This document shows positions 17,759 to 25,699 of a DNA stretch of 64,000 nucleotides, one piece after another. Origin of the DNA: Chitinophaga qingshengii (GTDB lineage Bacteria > Bacteroidota > Bacteroidia > Chitinophagales > Chitinophagaceae); NCBI RefSeq assembly GCF_014529935.1, contig NZ_JACVFC010000001.1, positions 372,001-436,000 on the forward strand. Reading direction: 5' to 3'. The translations under genes and the position numbers were made by a program. Position 1 is the first letter of the stretch, and every line of letters begins with the position of its first letter. The notes under the pieces were generated by a model. That model made no database searches. It saw only the letters and a list, made by a program, of their open reading frames with translations, and was not told where the DNA came from.

Positions 17759-18547
17759 GTGGACATCAAGGCATACATAGAAAGTGGCGTGATTGAAAGC
17801 TATGTGTTAGGCATGGCGGACGCAGAAGAAGCTGCTGAACTTCAGCGCCTGAGTCTCGAATATCCTGCAATTGCTGCTGCAATAAAGGAACGGGAACAAT
17901 GGCTCCGGGAGTTTTCAGAAGCTACCGGCCGTCCGGCGCCCGCCGGTGTTAAGGACCAGTTACTACAATCTCTTGGTAATGAATTTGCCGTAAAGCCCGG
18001 ACCTGTTCATGTCATCAACCGCCGTTTTAAATATATTGCTGCCGCCTCGCTGCTTGCATTGTTCGTCAGTACCGCAGGGAATGTTTATCTCTACAGGAAA
18101 TACACAAAAGCCACGGGAGACTATATCGCACTTCAAAAAGAGCAGGTACAGGTACTGGCAGTCAATCAGACTTATCAGGCACGATTAACCGCTTTCGATC
18201 ACGACCTGAAGGTCATGTCCGGGCCCGGTGTAATTAAAGTACCACTGGCCGGCGTTGCTGGAAAGGAAGGCAGTCTCGCCACCGTGTACTGGGATACGCA
18301 CAGCAGGGATGTTTACCTGATGAGCAATAACCTTCCCCCGGCGCCATCCGGCAAACAATATCAACTGTGGGCGCTGATAGATGGAAAACCCGTGGACGCA
18401 GGTATGATAGCAGACTGCAGCTCTTCGCTCTGCCACCTGAAAAAGGTGACCGGCGCACAGGCATTCGCCATCACCCTTGAAAAAGCCGGCGGAAGCGCCA
18501 CCCCTACACTGGACCAGATGTTCGTGATCGGAAATGTGAAATCATAA
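17759..18547 (+). CDS. RskA-type anti-sigma factor
   Basis: 262 residues starting at GTG. An N-terminal cytoplasmic sigma-binding part (IESYVLGMADAEEAAELQRL) is followed by one membrane helix (KYIAAASLLALFVSTAGNVYLY, about 89-110) and a periplasmic RskA domain (VYWDTHSRDVYLMSNNLPPAPSGKQYQLWALIDGKPVDAG). It would hold the adjacent sigma factor inactive until a membrane or envelope signal. The gene ends before a strong terminator at 18587. Confidence 0.92.
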   Translation: MDIKAYIESGVIESYVLGMADAEEAAELQRLSLEYPAIAAAIKEREQWLREFSEATGRPAPAGVKDQLLQSLGNEFAVKPGPVHVINRRFKYIAAASLLALFVSTAGNVYLYRKYTKATGDYIALQKEQVQVLAVNQTYQARLTAFDHDLKVMSGPGVIKVPLAGVAGKEGSLATVYWDTHSRDVYLMSNNLPPAPSGKQYQLWALIDGKPVDAGMIADCSSSLCHLKKVTGAQAFAITLEKAGGSATPTLDQMFVIGNVKS

Positions 18548-18586
18548 ATAACTGACAGCTGTTCACGTCAGCAGATTCAAATGCAG

Positions 18587-18616
18587 AAGCCGCCTTATGA
18601 AGGCGGCTTTATTTTT
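18587..18616 (+). terminator. Intrinsic terminator after the anti-sigma gene
   Basis: AAGCCGCCTT (18587-18596) and AAGGCGGCTT (18600-18609) form a ten-base stem with a three-base loop, followed by a T-rich run. It separates the sigma/anti-sigma transcript from the ferritin-like operon, which has its own promoter motif just beyond. Confidence 0.85.
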
Positions 18617-18636
18617 TTGAAAAAAAATAACCGGAC

Positions 18637-18662
18637 CAAACTTTTAGAGAAAATATCTCGTA
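18637..18662 (+). promoter_or_regulatory. ECF-type promoter of the ferritin-like operon
   Basis: CAAACTTTT then TATCTCGTA, with AAC at 18639-18641 and CGTA at 18659-18662, again 17 bases apart. It matches the motif in front of the sigma gene at every key position, while the bases between the boxes differ. Confidence 0.7.
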
Positions 18663-18746
18663 TCTCACAGCAACGAACGAAAACGAGTCAGCTGTAAACA
18701 TGCTGCTACGCAACCTTAAATGATTATGTAACCTAACATCTGATTT

Positions 18747-19460
18747 ATGGACAACAAAAACACTCTTTTGCCAGCGAATGGCAATAACAGCCTTCCATTG
18801 CCCGGAATGTTGGGGCGGAGAAAATTCCTCTCTTATATGGGATTGGCCGCTACTTCCGCTACTGTATTGGCAGCATGCAGGAAAGACAAAGACGATAATA
18901 ATAACATGCCTCCCGGTAGTATCGACCTTGGAACAGGTGATATCGGGATACTCAATTATGCTTACGCACTGGAACAGCTGGAAGCGGCCTTCTACACCCA
19001 GGTAATAAACAGCCCTTTCAGCGGAATGACAGCTAATGAGCAGTCGTTGCTGACAGACATACGTGATCATGAAATAGCGCACCGTGAGTTTTTCAAGGCT
19101 GCTTTAGGGGCAATGGCGATCAAAAGCCTGGAGGTTAACTTCTCATCCGTAAATTTCGGAAGCCGCGATAGTGTGCTTGCTACCTCAAAGGCGTTTGAAG
19201 ATCTTGGCGTTTCAGCGTATAACGGGGCAGGACAACTTATCAAAGACAGCAACTACCTGCTGCTGGCAGGTAAGATTGTATCGGTTGAAGCCCGCCATGC
19301 TGCGTTAATACGCGATCTTATCAGCAATGGTTCCTTCGCCGATAACACCGTTATTGATATGAATGGCCTCGACCTTGCCAGTAAGCCCGCGGATGTACTA
19401 ACGACAGCCAGCGTGTTCCTTAAATCGAAACTCTACGCAGGAAATCTCCCAACTTCCTGA
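18747..19460 (+). CDS. Exported ferritin-like protein (lipoprotein)
   Basis: 237 residues. The N-terminus has a twin-arginine-like motif (GRRKFLSYMGLAA) running into a lipobox-like end (VLAACRKD), so it is probably Tat-exported and lipidated. The mature part is a Ferritin_2 (PF13668-like) four-helix protein with possible di-metal ligands: EQLEAAFY, DHEIAHREFF, FEDLGV and VEARHAALIR. Its role in iron or oxidant handling outside the cytoplasm is inferred. It is the first gene of a three-gene operon with a second ferritin-like protein. Confidence 0.88.
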   Translation: MDNKNTLLPANGNNSLPLPGMLGRRKFLSYMGLAATSATVLAACRKDKDDNNNMPPGSIDLGTGDIGILNYAYALEQLEAAFYTQVINSPFSGMTANEQSLLTDIRDHEIAHREFFKAALGAMAIKSLEVNFSSVNFGSRDSVLATSKAFEDLGVSAYNGAGQLIKDSNYLLLAGKIVSVEARHAALIRDLISNGSFADNTVIDMNGLDLASKPADVLTTASVFLKSKLYAGNLPTS

Positions 19461-19491
19461 AGCCCGATTATTCATCCTAAAAACGTTGTTT

Positions 19492-20301
19492 ATGAATCTT
19501 CTGAATGTTATATCCGCTATCGAAAAAATAGACCCGGAAGTGCATGACCGTCTTGATACCAGGCGGGGCGCTATGCAGCAGTTCGCAAAACTAGGCGGCA
19601 AAATTGCTATGGCCGCTGTGCCTTTCGCATTGGGCAGTATGTTTAAAACGGCCTATGGACAATCCACCAGCGATATTTCTTCCGTTCTTAATTATGCACT
19701 TACACTTGAATACCTGGAAGCGGAGTTTTATACCAAAGGCGCTGCGTCAGGCGTTGTTCCTTCGGGTACTCCTGCTGTGGGTGCTATCAATACCATCAGG
19801 GACCATGAAAACGCTCACGTTACATTTTTGAAAAATACGCTTAACTCGCTCGGCGCAACGCCCGTATCGAAACCTACATTTGACTTTACGGCAGGAGGAA
19901 CCTTTCCCAATGTATTCACCAACTATGACACTTTCCTGGCGGTAGCACAGGCTTTTGAAGACACCGGAGTCAGGGCCTATAAAGGCAGAGCGGGGGATTT
20001 AATTTCCAGTCACGCGGTGCTGACGGCAGCATTGCAAATCCACTCGGTTGAAGCAAGGCACGCATCTCACATACGCCAGATGCGTAAGGCCAGAGGCGCT
20101 AACGTGAAACCCTGGATAACCGGAAATGACACCGGCGGCATTGGCAGCGCTGTCCAGGCAAACTATAACGGCGAGGAACTCACCACACAGGCGGGGGTAA
20201 ACATACTGAACTTCGTGAATGCAAACGCCGCCAGCGAAAGTTTCGACGAACCGCTTACAGCCAACCAGGTGCTGGCTATCGTAAAACCTTTTATCGTATA
20301 A
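19492..20301 (+). CDS. Second exported ferritin-like protein
   Basis: 269 residues from the ATG at 19492. The N-terminus is longer than in its neighbour; an RR motif (DTRRGAMQQFAKLGGKI) precedes a hydrophobic stretch (MAAVPFALGSMFKTAYGQ), suggesting Tat export with an extended n-region and no lipobox. The Ferritin_2 motifs repeat those of the upstream gene: LEYLEAEFYTKG, DHENAHVTFLKN, AFEDTGVRAY and VEARHASHIRQM. Two different paralogues in one operon suggest a mixed complex or two locations, one lipid-anchored and one soluble. Confidence 0.88.
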   Translation: MNLLNVISAIEKIDPEVHDRLDTRRGAMQQFAKLGGKIAMAAVPFALGSMFKTAYGQSTSDISSVLNYALTLEYLEAEFYTKGAASGVVPSGTPAVGAINTIRDHENAHVTFLKNTLNSLGATPVSKPTFDFTAGGTFPNVFTNYDTFLAVAQAFEDTGVRAYKGRAGDLISSHAVLTAALQIHSVEARHASHIRQMRKARGANVKPWITGNDTGGIGSAVQANYNGEELTTQAGVNILNFVNANAASESFDEPLTANQVLAIVKPFIV

Positions 20302-20322
20302 TCAAAATTCAAATAACAATTT

Positions 20323-20736
20323 ATGAAAAAGACATTCAGATTCGTTAGTGCTGTTCTCGTAAGCCTGCTCATCATCAGTAAAGCAGACATTTCAATGGCC
20401 GGGAGCAACCTCCTCCCCGGTTTATATACACCCGCGGTTTCATGGGTAAAATCGACCGCCGGTACATGGCCCGGTATGAAGCATGGAAAAACATACTGGT
20501 ACAAACTGGGCAAAAAGGCAGACCTGTGGTGGAGTGCAGACGGAAAGCAATGGGCGGCGGTAAAAGATGGCCTGTGGGCAGATAAAGAGGGTAAGTGGCT
20601 TAAAATCCATCAGGGCAAACTTGTGTGGAGTGCCGATGGTAAACAATGGAGCGAAGTACCAGATTGGAAATGGGAAGGCTCAGACGGCAAATGGTACAAA
20701 TTTGATGCGCAATGGAGCCTTTGGGTGAATGAATAA
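20323..20736 (+). CDS. Secreted Trp-rich repeat protein
   Basis: 137 residues: a signal peptide (FVSAVLVSLLIISKADISMA) and a mature part dominated by short aromatic repeats. WSADGKQW occurs twice, with related WADKEGKW and WEGSDGKW between and after. No family was recognised; the repeats resemble beta-hairpin or ligand-binding tryptophan repeats. It is the third gene of the ferritin-like operon, 21 bp after the second ferritin-like gene, and ends at a strong terminator. It is probably an envelope partner of the ferritin-like proteins. Confidence 0.75.
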   Translation: MKKTFRFVSAVLVSLLIISKADISMAGSNLLPGLYTPAVSWVKSTAGTWPGMKHGKTYWYKLGKKADLWWSADGKQWAAVKDGLWADKEGKWLKIHQGKLVWSADGKQWSEVPDWKWEGSDGKWYKFDAQWSLWVNE

Positions 20737-20744
20737 TGCGTAAA

Positions 20745-20777
20745 AATAAAGGCCGGAGATGATCTCCGGCCTTTATT
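20745..20777. terminator. Bidirectional terminator
   Basis: A perfect 15-base stem (20745-20759 with 20763-20777) with a three-base loop; the core is GGCCGGAGA/TCTCCGGCC. It sits between convergent genes and has A/T-rich outer arms that serve both strands. Confidence 0.9.
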
Positions 20778-20797
20778 CCAGGATGTTAACCCAATAC

Positions 20798-21190
20798 CTA
20801 TCTAACCACTGTTGCTTCCAGTTCAACCGTCAGCGTAGCAAATAATTCTTTCACACCCAATAAAGTAGTGGCTTGCCGGATACCGTACTTTTCAATAAAA
20901 GGCACATACACATCCATGCAGGTTGTAAAAAATTCCTGTGTAGAGGTAGTATACACGTTCAGTTTTACAATGTTCCTGCATTCATAACCTGATTCGCTGA
21001 TCAGTTGTTCCAGGTTCTGAATAGTTTGAATAAGCTGCAAACGCATGTCCGCACTGCTTGGTATCCCATTGGCATCTATCGCTACCTGTCCGGAACAATA
21101 GAGCGTTCCTGCCACATTTTTAACTTCTACTGCCTGTACTGAATTAGTGTTTTTGCCCCATGCCCAAGGGTCGAAAGTCTGCTTTTCCAT
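20798..21190 (-). CDS. RidA family protein (YjgF/YER057c/UK114)
   Basis: 130 residues, the normal length. GTLYCSGQVAIDANGIPS, TIQNLEQLISESGYECRNIVKLNVYTT and the C-terminal LFATLTVELEATVV fit the RidA fold. Classical RidA uses an Arg in a C-terminal motif to deaminate reactive enamines and imines; here the usual Arg-containing motif near AxVEIEA is not obvious, so it may belong to another RidA subgroup. Confidence 0.85.
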   Translation of the reverse strand: MEKQTFDPWAWGKNTNSVQAVEVKNVAGTLYCSGQVAIDANGIPSSADMRLQLIQTIQNLEQLISESGYECRNIVKLNVYTTSTQEFFTTCMDVYVPFIEKYGIRQATTLLGVKELFATLTVELEATVVR

Positions 21191-21270
21191 TTTTGTTGAC
21201 TATTAATTTGTTATTGATAGTGCAAACCTAAAACGGGGTTGCGACAGCCTTATGTCAGGGGTATAAAAAA

Positions 21271-21963
21271 TCAGTAATATTTATCAAAATACTCCTGCAG
21301 CGTCATTTTATGCGGTTTGAAATTTTCGGATAGAATTTCCAATCTGGCAATCCTATCCAGGCGGAAATACCTGAATGCTTTACGCAGGCGGCACCAGGCT
21401 ATCAGCAACCAGTTTTCATTGGTGCTGATCAGGGCAAAAGGCTCAAGGACCCTGTCTGAGCTTTTATTTTGTTCGTTCTTGTATTTCACTTTTATTAAGC
21501 GAAAATTAGTCAGCGCATTTTGTAGCTGCGATATATTATTACTGTTTCTTTCCCTATTTATATTCTGCTCGAAACGGGTACGGTCAGCAAGTAAGTTGGC
21601 TTTGTCTTTTTCCGGCTGTCTTAGCACTGCTTTTATTTTATCGATAGCCTCGGTGTAATCTTTTACAAAAGAAGTGTCTTTATTTTTCAGCACCAGTTGC
21701 TCCGCCAGAATAAGCGCATTGGCCTGGCTTTCAGAAAACATCACGGGCGGAATTTTATAGCCTTCCATCAGCGTATACCCTTTTCCTTCTTCTGTAAGAA
21801 TAGGCACCCCGGCCTGTTCCAATGCCCTGATATCTCTGTAGATGGTTCTTACATTGACACTAAATTTCTCAGCAAGACTGGTCGCTGTCAACAATCGCTT
21901 TGTCTGCAATTGTGTTAAGATAGCAGTTAGCCGTGAAAGCCGGTTGGTATCGTTTTCATTCAT
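21271..21963 (-). CDS. WYL-domain transcriptional regulator (YafY-like)
   Basis: 230 residues. The N-terminal HTH (RLTAILTQLQTKRLLTATSLAEKF followed by VRTIYRDIRALEQAGVPI) is of the HTH_11/DeoR type, and the C-terminal WYL domain includes NWLLIAWCRLRKAFRYFRLDRI. Such proteins sense nucleotides or related ligands. It lies on the same strand as, and downstream of, the nitronate monooxygenase gene. Confidence 0.9.
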   Translation of the reverse strand: MNENDTNRLSRLTAILTQLQTKRLLTATSLAEKFSVNVRTIYRDIRALEQAGVPILTEEGKGYTLMEGYKIPPVMFSESQANALILAEQLVLKNKDTSFVKDYTEAIDKIKAVLRQPEKDKANLLADRTRFEQNINRERNSNNISQLQNALTNFRLIKVKYKNEQNKSSDRVLEPFALISTNENWLLIAWCRLRKAFRYFRLDRIARLEILSENFKPHKMTLQEYFDKYY

Positions 21964-22078
21964 TTTAATGCTGTTGCCTGATTTTTGATTTCAATTCAAA
22001 GCTACCTGCCTGCATATAAGTACACCAAATTTATTTTTAGAAAACGTCCTTTTCTGCGGCTGAACTTTTGCCGGTGGA

Positions 22079-23152
22079 TCATTTTGCGAATAAAGCAGTG
22101 GTCTCTTTTATCAGCGCGTGCATTAACGCGTCTGCCCTGTTATGCTTCAATATGGGAGCGATCTGTCCACCCCAAAATTGGATCATATCCCACTGTTCTC
22201 TGTCTAAAGCGGCTTTTCGCAGGGACGACATAAACTGCCCTTGCAACGGGAAAGGCAGGAATCCGGCTTCCTTTCCTTTCGTCTCTTCTCCGGGTCTGCT
22301 GGTTAGTCCGCGTCCGAGCCTGCCGGTAAATGCGCGTGTTAATGCGGTGTATTTCGCCTTTTCAGAGAACAACATTTTCCTATGAATAGGCAATACATTG
22401 GATTCTTCACAGGCCAGGAAAGCTGTTCCTATCTGCGCGGCGTCCGCCCCTAACGTCAGGGCTGCTTTGATACCGGCACCGGTTGCGATTCCTCCAGCCG
22501 CTACAACGGGAACTTTCACTTTCTCCCGGATCAGTTGTACCAGTACAAAAGTACCCATTATCGAAGCTTCCGCGGGGCGCAGAAACGAAGGGCGATGCCC
22601 GCCGGCTTCAAATCCAGAGGCGATGATCATGTCCGTACCGGTTGCTTCCAATGCTATGGCTTCATCCAAAGTGGTGGCCGCTCCCACTGTAATGATCCCT
22701 CTTTTGCGGCATTGCTCCAGTATATCCTCCGTCAGTGTACCAAACATGTAACTGAATACTTTGGGCCGGATGTCCATGACTACCTGCAACTGATTCTCAA
22801 ACCTGGATTGAAAAGGTGCGGGCTTAGCAGGCACAGGTAAATCTAATTCATCAAAGTAAGGCTTAAACACCTGGGCCACCCGTTGATACTGTTCATCGGT
22901 AACTGCTCCGGTAACATCCGTATCTGATACCCATAGGTTGAGATTATACGGCTTATCGGTAGCGGCTCTTATCTGCTGATCTATCTCCACAATCTCCTGC
23001 GGGCTATTGGTATATGCGCCATAACCACCCAATCCGCCGGCATTTGAAACCATAGATACCAACCGCACTGACGAGAGATTACCCCCAAATGGCCCTTGCA
23101 TGATAGGGTAATCAATACCCAATAACTCCGTTGCTTTTGTTTGATACCACAT
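22079..23152 (-). CDS. Nitronate monooxygenase (2-nitropropane dioxygenase family)
   Basis: 357 residues from the ATG at 23152, which begins the conserved MWYQTKATELLGIDYPIMQGPFGG; the longer frame to 23224 adds an unrelated stretch. The FMN TIM-barrel motifs are VVAAGGIATGAGIKAALTLGADAAQIGTAF and ASGFEAGGH, the last carrying the catalytic His. It oxidises alkyl nitronates, for example propionate 3-nitronate, as detoxification. Confidence 0.9.
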   Translation of the reverse strand: MWYQTKATELLGIDYPIMQGPFGGNLSSVRLVSMVSNAGGLGGYGAYTNSPQEIVEIDQQIRAATDKPYNLNLWVSDTDVTGAVTDEQYQRVAQVFKPYFDELDLPVPAKPAPFQSRFENQLQVVMDIRPKVFSYMFGTLTEDILEQCRKRGIITVGAATTLDEAIALEATGTDMIIASGFEAGGHRPSFLRPAEASIMGTFVLVQLIREKVKVPVVAAGGIATGAGIKAALTLGADAAQIGTAFLACEESNVLPIHRKMLFSEKAKYTALTRAFTGRLGRGLTSRPGEETKGKEAGFLPFPLQGQFMSSLRKAALDREQWDMIQFWGGQIAPILKHNRADALMHALIKETTALFAK

Positions 23153-23374
23153 TGTGTTGAATATAAAAAATTTAGTTGAACTGTTTACTGCAGCCAGGAG
23201 AACAACATCGATCTTGTCATTCACAATTTTTCAGCATTTCCCGGCAGGACGATATGTAAATAGGCGTATCGCCGGGTTCCGGAAGAAGGATGTTAATTTT
23301 TTGCGTTTTTATTGCTTTGTATTTAAATGTTTATGATACAAAGTAACAATAGGATTTCCGGTTGATCAGGTGAC

Positions 23375-23962
23375 TTACATCACATTCTTATGCGAGTTGT
23401 AAAGCCGGCTTAAAGTTTCCCTGGACACCCCCAGGTAAGCGGCAATTAAATGTTTGGGAACGAGGTTATACAACTGGGGGTATAATTTCATCAGTTCTTC
23501 ATAGCGGGTTTTGGCATCATTGTTCATAAACGAAAGCAGCCGCTTATGTGCAGCCACATAGCCTCTGTTGGTACGCCAGCGGAAAAAATATTCTACCTGA
23601 CGGATCTCCCTGCAGAGCTTTTCACGATCGGCATTGGATAAACTCAGCAGTTCCACGTCTGTAATACAATCCAGGTTGACAGTGGCTTTTGTCTGGGTAT
23701 ACAATGCATCATAGTCTGATGCCCACCAGGTAGGCATCGCAAATTGCAGGATGTGCATCTTTCCATCGCCGTTGATAAAAAATGTTTTCAGGCAACCCGA
23801 AACAACAAAATATTCATTGTCGACTTTATCGCCTTCCCGAATGATTACCTGCCCCTTTTTAAACGAAAGCGGCTTGAAATGACTAAAGAAATAGTCAAAC
23901 TCCGCTGGAGTAAGCGATGCAAGTTTGGCAATATGTTCTTTCAATAATTCACCTGCATCCAT
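23375..23962 (-). CDS. Crp/Fnr family transcriptional regulator
   Basis: 195 residues from the ATG at 23962. The cyclic-nucleotide-binding fold reads FKKGQVIIREGDKVDNEYFVVSGCLKTFF and the C-terminal HTH reads LVPKHLIAAYLGVSRETLSRLYN. The FNR-type cysteine cluster is absent. It is the common Bacteroidota form of unknown ligand. It is the last host gene before the mobile element. Confidence 0.9.
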   Translation of the reverse strand: MDAGELLKEHIAKLASLTPAEFDYFFSHFKPLSFKKGQVIIREGDKVDNEYFVVSGCLKTFFINGDGKMHILQFAMPTWWASDYDALYTQTKATVNLDCITDVELLSLSNADREKLCREIRQVEYFFRWRTNRGYVAAHKRLLSFMNNDAKTRYEELMKLYPQLYNLVPKHLIAAYLGVSRETLSRLYNSHKNVM

Positions 23963-23968
23963 AATAAA

Positions 23969-23976
23969 CAAAAATA
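23969..23976 (-). promoter_or_regulatory. -7 box of the Crp-family gene
   Basis: TATTTTTG on the minus strand matches TAnnTTTG and ends six bases before the preferred ATG at 23962, implying a very short or absent leader. A CAAA complement (24001-24004) gives a TTTG, but its 24-bp spacing is longer than usual. Confidence 0.5.
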
Positions 23977-24085
23977 TTCGATAAACCCTGGTGTAACAAT
24001 CAAATATATAGAATTCTACAGGAACCGATAGATGGTATCGGGAATGATAGGAGAAAGCGGAAAAAACGGCATCCGGCTAAATGAA

Positions 24086-24120
24086 AAGAGGCTTGTAAGC
24101 CAATTACTTACAAGCCTCTT
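24086..24120. terminator. Strong hairpin at the left border of the island
   Basis: AAGAGGCTTGTAAG (24086-24099) pairs perfectly with CTTACAAGCCTCTT (24107-24120). On the minus strand it follows a short stretch resembling the T-loop side of a tRNA gene (TGGTTCGA at 24144-24151), the same order as at the right border where a hairpin follows tRNA-Leu. Confidence 0.7.
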
Positions 24121-24170
24121 GTGTGCACCGGAGTGTACTTTTCTCGAACCACTTTTTAACTGATTTAGAA

Positions 24171-24219
24171 CGGCTTACAAGCATTTTGGTCTAAAAACCA
24201 ATGCTTGCAGGCCGTTTTT
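24171..24219 (+). terminator. Hairpin with T-run before the primase-like gene
   Basis: CAAGCATT and AATGCTTG arms around a GGT/ACC inner pair, with a short outer CGGC/GCCG pair, are followed by TTTTT at 24215-24219. It would stop transcripts entering the island from the left, or act as an attenuator. Confidence 0.65.
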
Positions 24220-24258
24220 CTATTTGTACATAATTATTGTGAACCTGAAAACGTGTAT

Positions 24259-25200
24259 ATGAAAAATTTAATGTGTGCAGAAGCAAAACAAATTGATCTT
24301 GTGGATTATTTGGCCTCATTGGGTCATCAACCCCAAAAGGTAAGAAACCAAGACTATTGGTATCTATCCCCGTTGCGGGATGAAAAAACACCTTCCTTCA
24401 AAGTTAACAGGCAGTTAAACGTCTGGTACGATCACGGAACCGGGAAGGGTGGCAATCTGGTGGACTTTGGAACGCTTTATTTTAATTGTAGTGTAGCCGA
24501 CCTCCTACAATGCTTATCGCAAAACCGCTCCGCCCCGGCTTTTTCTTTTCACCCGCCTACCTCTTTGGGCCGCCAGCATCCGGCCCCCGCTTCTTTTGCT
24601 GGTGAAAAGAAAGATACCTCCGACAGCAAAATTGTTATACTGGACACTCGCCCCCTTAAAGAACAATCCCTGCTGGACTACCTGCAAAAAAGATGTATCC
24701 CGGTAGAAATTGCCAGCCGTTTTTGCAAAGAGGTGGATTTTCTTTTGTATGGGAAGAAGCATACCGTTATCGGTTTTCAAAACAACGCCGGAGGATATGA
24801 ACTGCGGAACGAAAATTTTAAGGGTAGCAGCGCCCCGAAGGAAATAACTTTTGTAGACAACCATACTGAACAAATAGCCGTTTTTGAGGGCTTCTTTAGC
24901 TTCCTTTCTTTTTGTACTATCAATAGAAACCAACAGGCCCCCTTGACAAATTGTCTTGTTTTAAACTCCCTTTCTTTCTTTGAAAAAAGCCGCTCACTGA
25001 TGGAACAATACAAGCAGGTACACTTGATTTTAGACCGGGATAATGCCGGAATGAATCACACCCAGAAAGCTATGCAATGGGATGGTAACAAGTATATAGA
25101 CCGAAGCGACTTTTACGATAGCCGGAAGGATTTAAACGACTGGCTTATTCACCATCACCACAGCCAAAGAGAGAGCCAGCGGATAAGCAAGCGGCTTTGA
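24259..25200 (+). CDS. Primase-like protein (CHC2-type N-terminus and Toprim)
   Basis: 313 residues from the ATG at 24259. The N-terminal part (YWYLSPLRDEKTPSFKVN, NVWYDHGTGKGGNLVDF) matches the CHC2 primase fold found in Bacteroidota mobile elements, although the usual zinc cysteines are not visible. A Toprim domain follows: IAVFEGFFSFL carries the Glu and LILDRDNAGMNH the Asp-x-Asp. It probably primes the single strand that arrives after transfer. It is the first gene of the mobilization module. Confidence 0.85.
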   Translation: MKNLMCAEAKQIDLVDYLASLGHQPQKVRNQDYWYLSPLRDEKTPSFKVNRQLNVWYDHGTGKGGNLVDFGTLYFNCSVADLLQCLSQNRSAPAFSFHPPTSLGRQHPAPASFAGEKKDTSDSKIVILDTRPLKEQSLLDYLQKRCIPVEIASRFCKEVDFLLYGKKHTVIGFQNNAGGYELRNENFKGSSAPKEITFVDNHTEQIAVFEGFFSFLSFCTINRNQQAPLTNCLVLNSLSFFEKSRSLMEQYKQVHLILDRDNAGMNHTQKAMQWDGNKYIDRSDFYDSRKDLNDWLIHHHHSQRESQRISKRL

Positions 25201-25210
25201 CGTTCGGGTA

Positions 25211-25296
25211 GCCAGCTATGTTTTGGTAAAACCAAAACGGCTGGCTCACCTCATGCTATCGCATTCGGTGAGGATTTTTTTCATGCTATCGCATTC
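25211..25296. other. Candidate origin of transfer (oriT)
   Basis: Between the primase-like and MobC genes lie a two-step hairpin (GCCAGC 25211-25216, TTTTGGT 25221-25227, ACCAAAA 25231-25237, GCTGGC 25240-25245), then CTCACC (25244-25249) inverted against GGTGAG (25267-25272), and a 15-base direct repeat CATGCTATCGCATTC at 25252-25266 and 25282-25296. A dense set of inverted and direct repeats just upstream of mob genes is typical of oriT. Confidence 0.6.
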
Positions 25297-25318
25297 AAAA
25301 AATAAAGAGGAGGTTGAT

Positions 25319-25699
25319 ATGGAGCAGCAGAATGCACAGACCAAGAACAAGGGAGGCCGCCCCAAAAAAGCGGTGAAAAAAGATCAATTAATGGCCGTGA
25401 AATGCAGTCTTTATGAAAGACGTGTTATTGAAGCAAACGCCAAAAGTGCTAATCTTTCAGTTTCCGAATACCTGCGGGAAATAAGCATGACCGGAAAAAT
25501 TGACAGGAGAGAAAAAGCATTACCCAAAGAAGTTTTGGAACTAACCGGCACGCTCAATCACATGGCAGCAAACCTTAATCAGATCGCCAGAAAGCGAAAC
25601 GGGAAGGAAGAATTAAGCCCGCTTGAACGTGCCAACCTGAAAGTACAATCAGGGGAATTAAAAACATTGGCGGCAAAAATTAAAACTTATTTCCAATGA
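25319..25699 (+). CDS. MobC-like relaxosome protein
   Basis: 126 residues from the ATG at 25319, preceded by AGAGGAGG, an unusually clear Shine-Dalgarno-like sequence for this phylum. A basic N-terminus (NKGGRPKKAVKK), a ribbon-helix-helix-like core (SAKSANLSVSEYLREISMTG is the nearest form read) and GTLNHMAANLNQIARKRN fit MobC/BmgB accessory proteins, which bind oriT and help the relaxase. The stop overlaps the relaxase ATG by four bases. Confidence 0.88.
   Translation: MEQQNAQTKNKGGRPKKAVKKDQLMAVKCSLYERRVIEANAKSANLSVSEYLREISMTGKIDRREKALPKEVLELTGTLNHMAANLNQIARKRNGKEELSPLERANLKVQSGELKTLAAKIKTYFQ

Noticed and set aside
24121..24160. Possible degenerate tRNA at the left border
   Set aside because: Only the T-loop signature is present; the T-stem and acceptor do not pair, so no tRNA is called.
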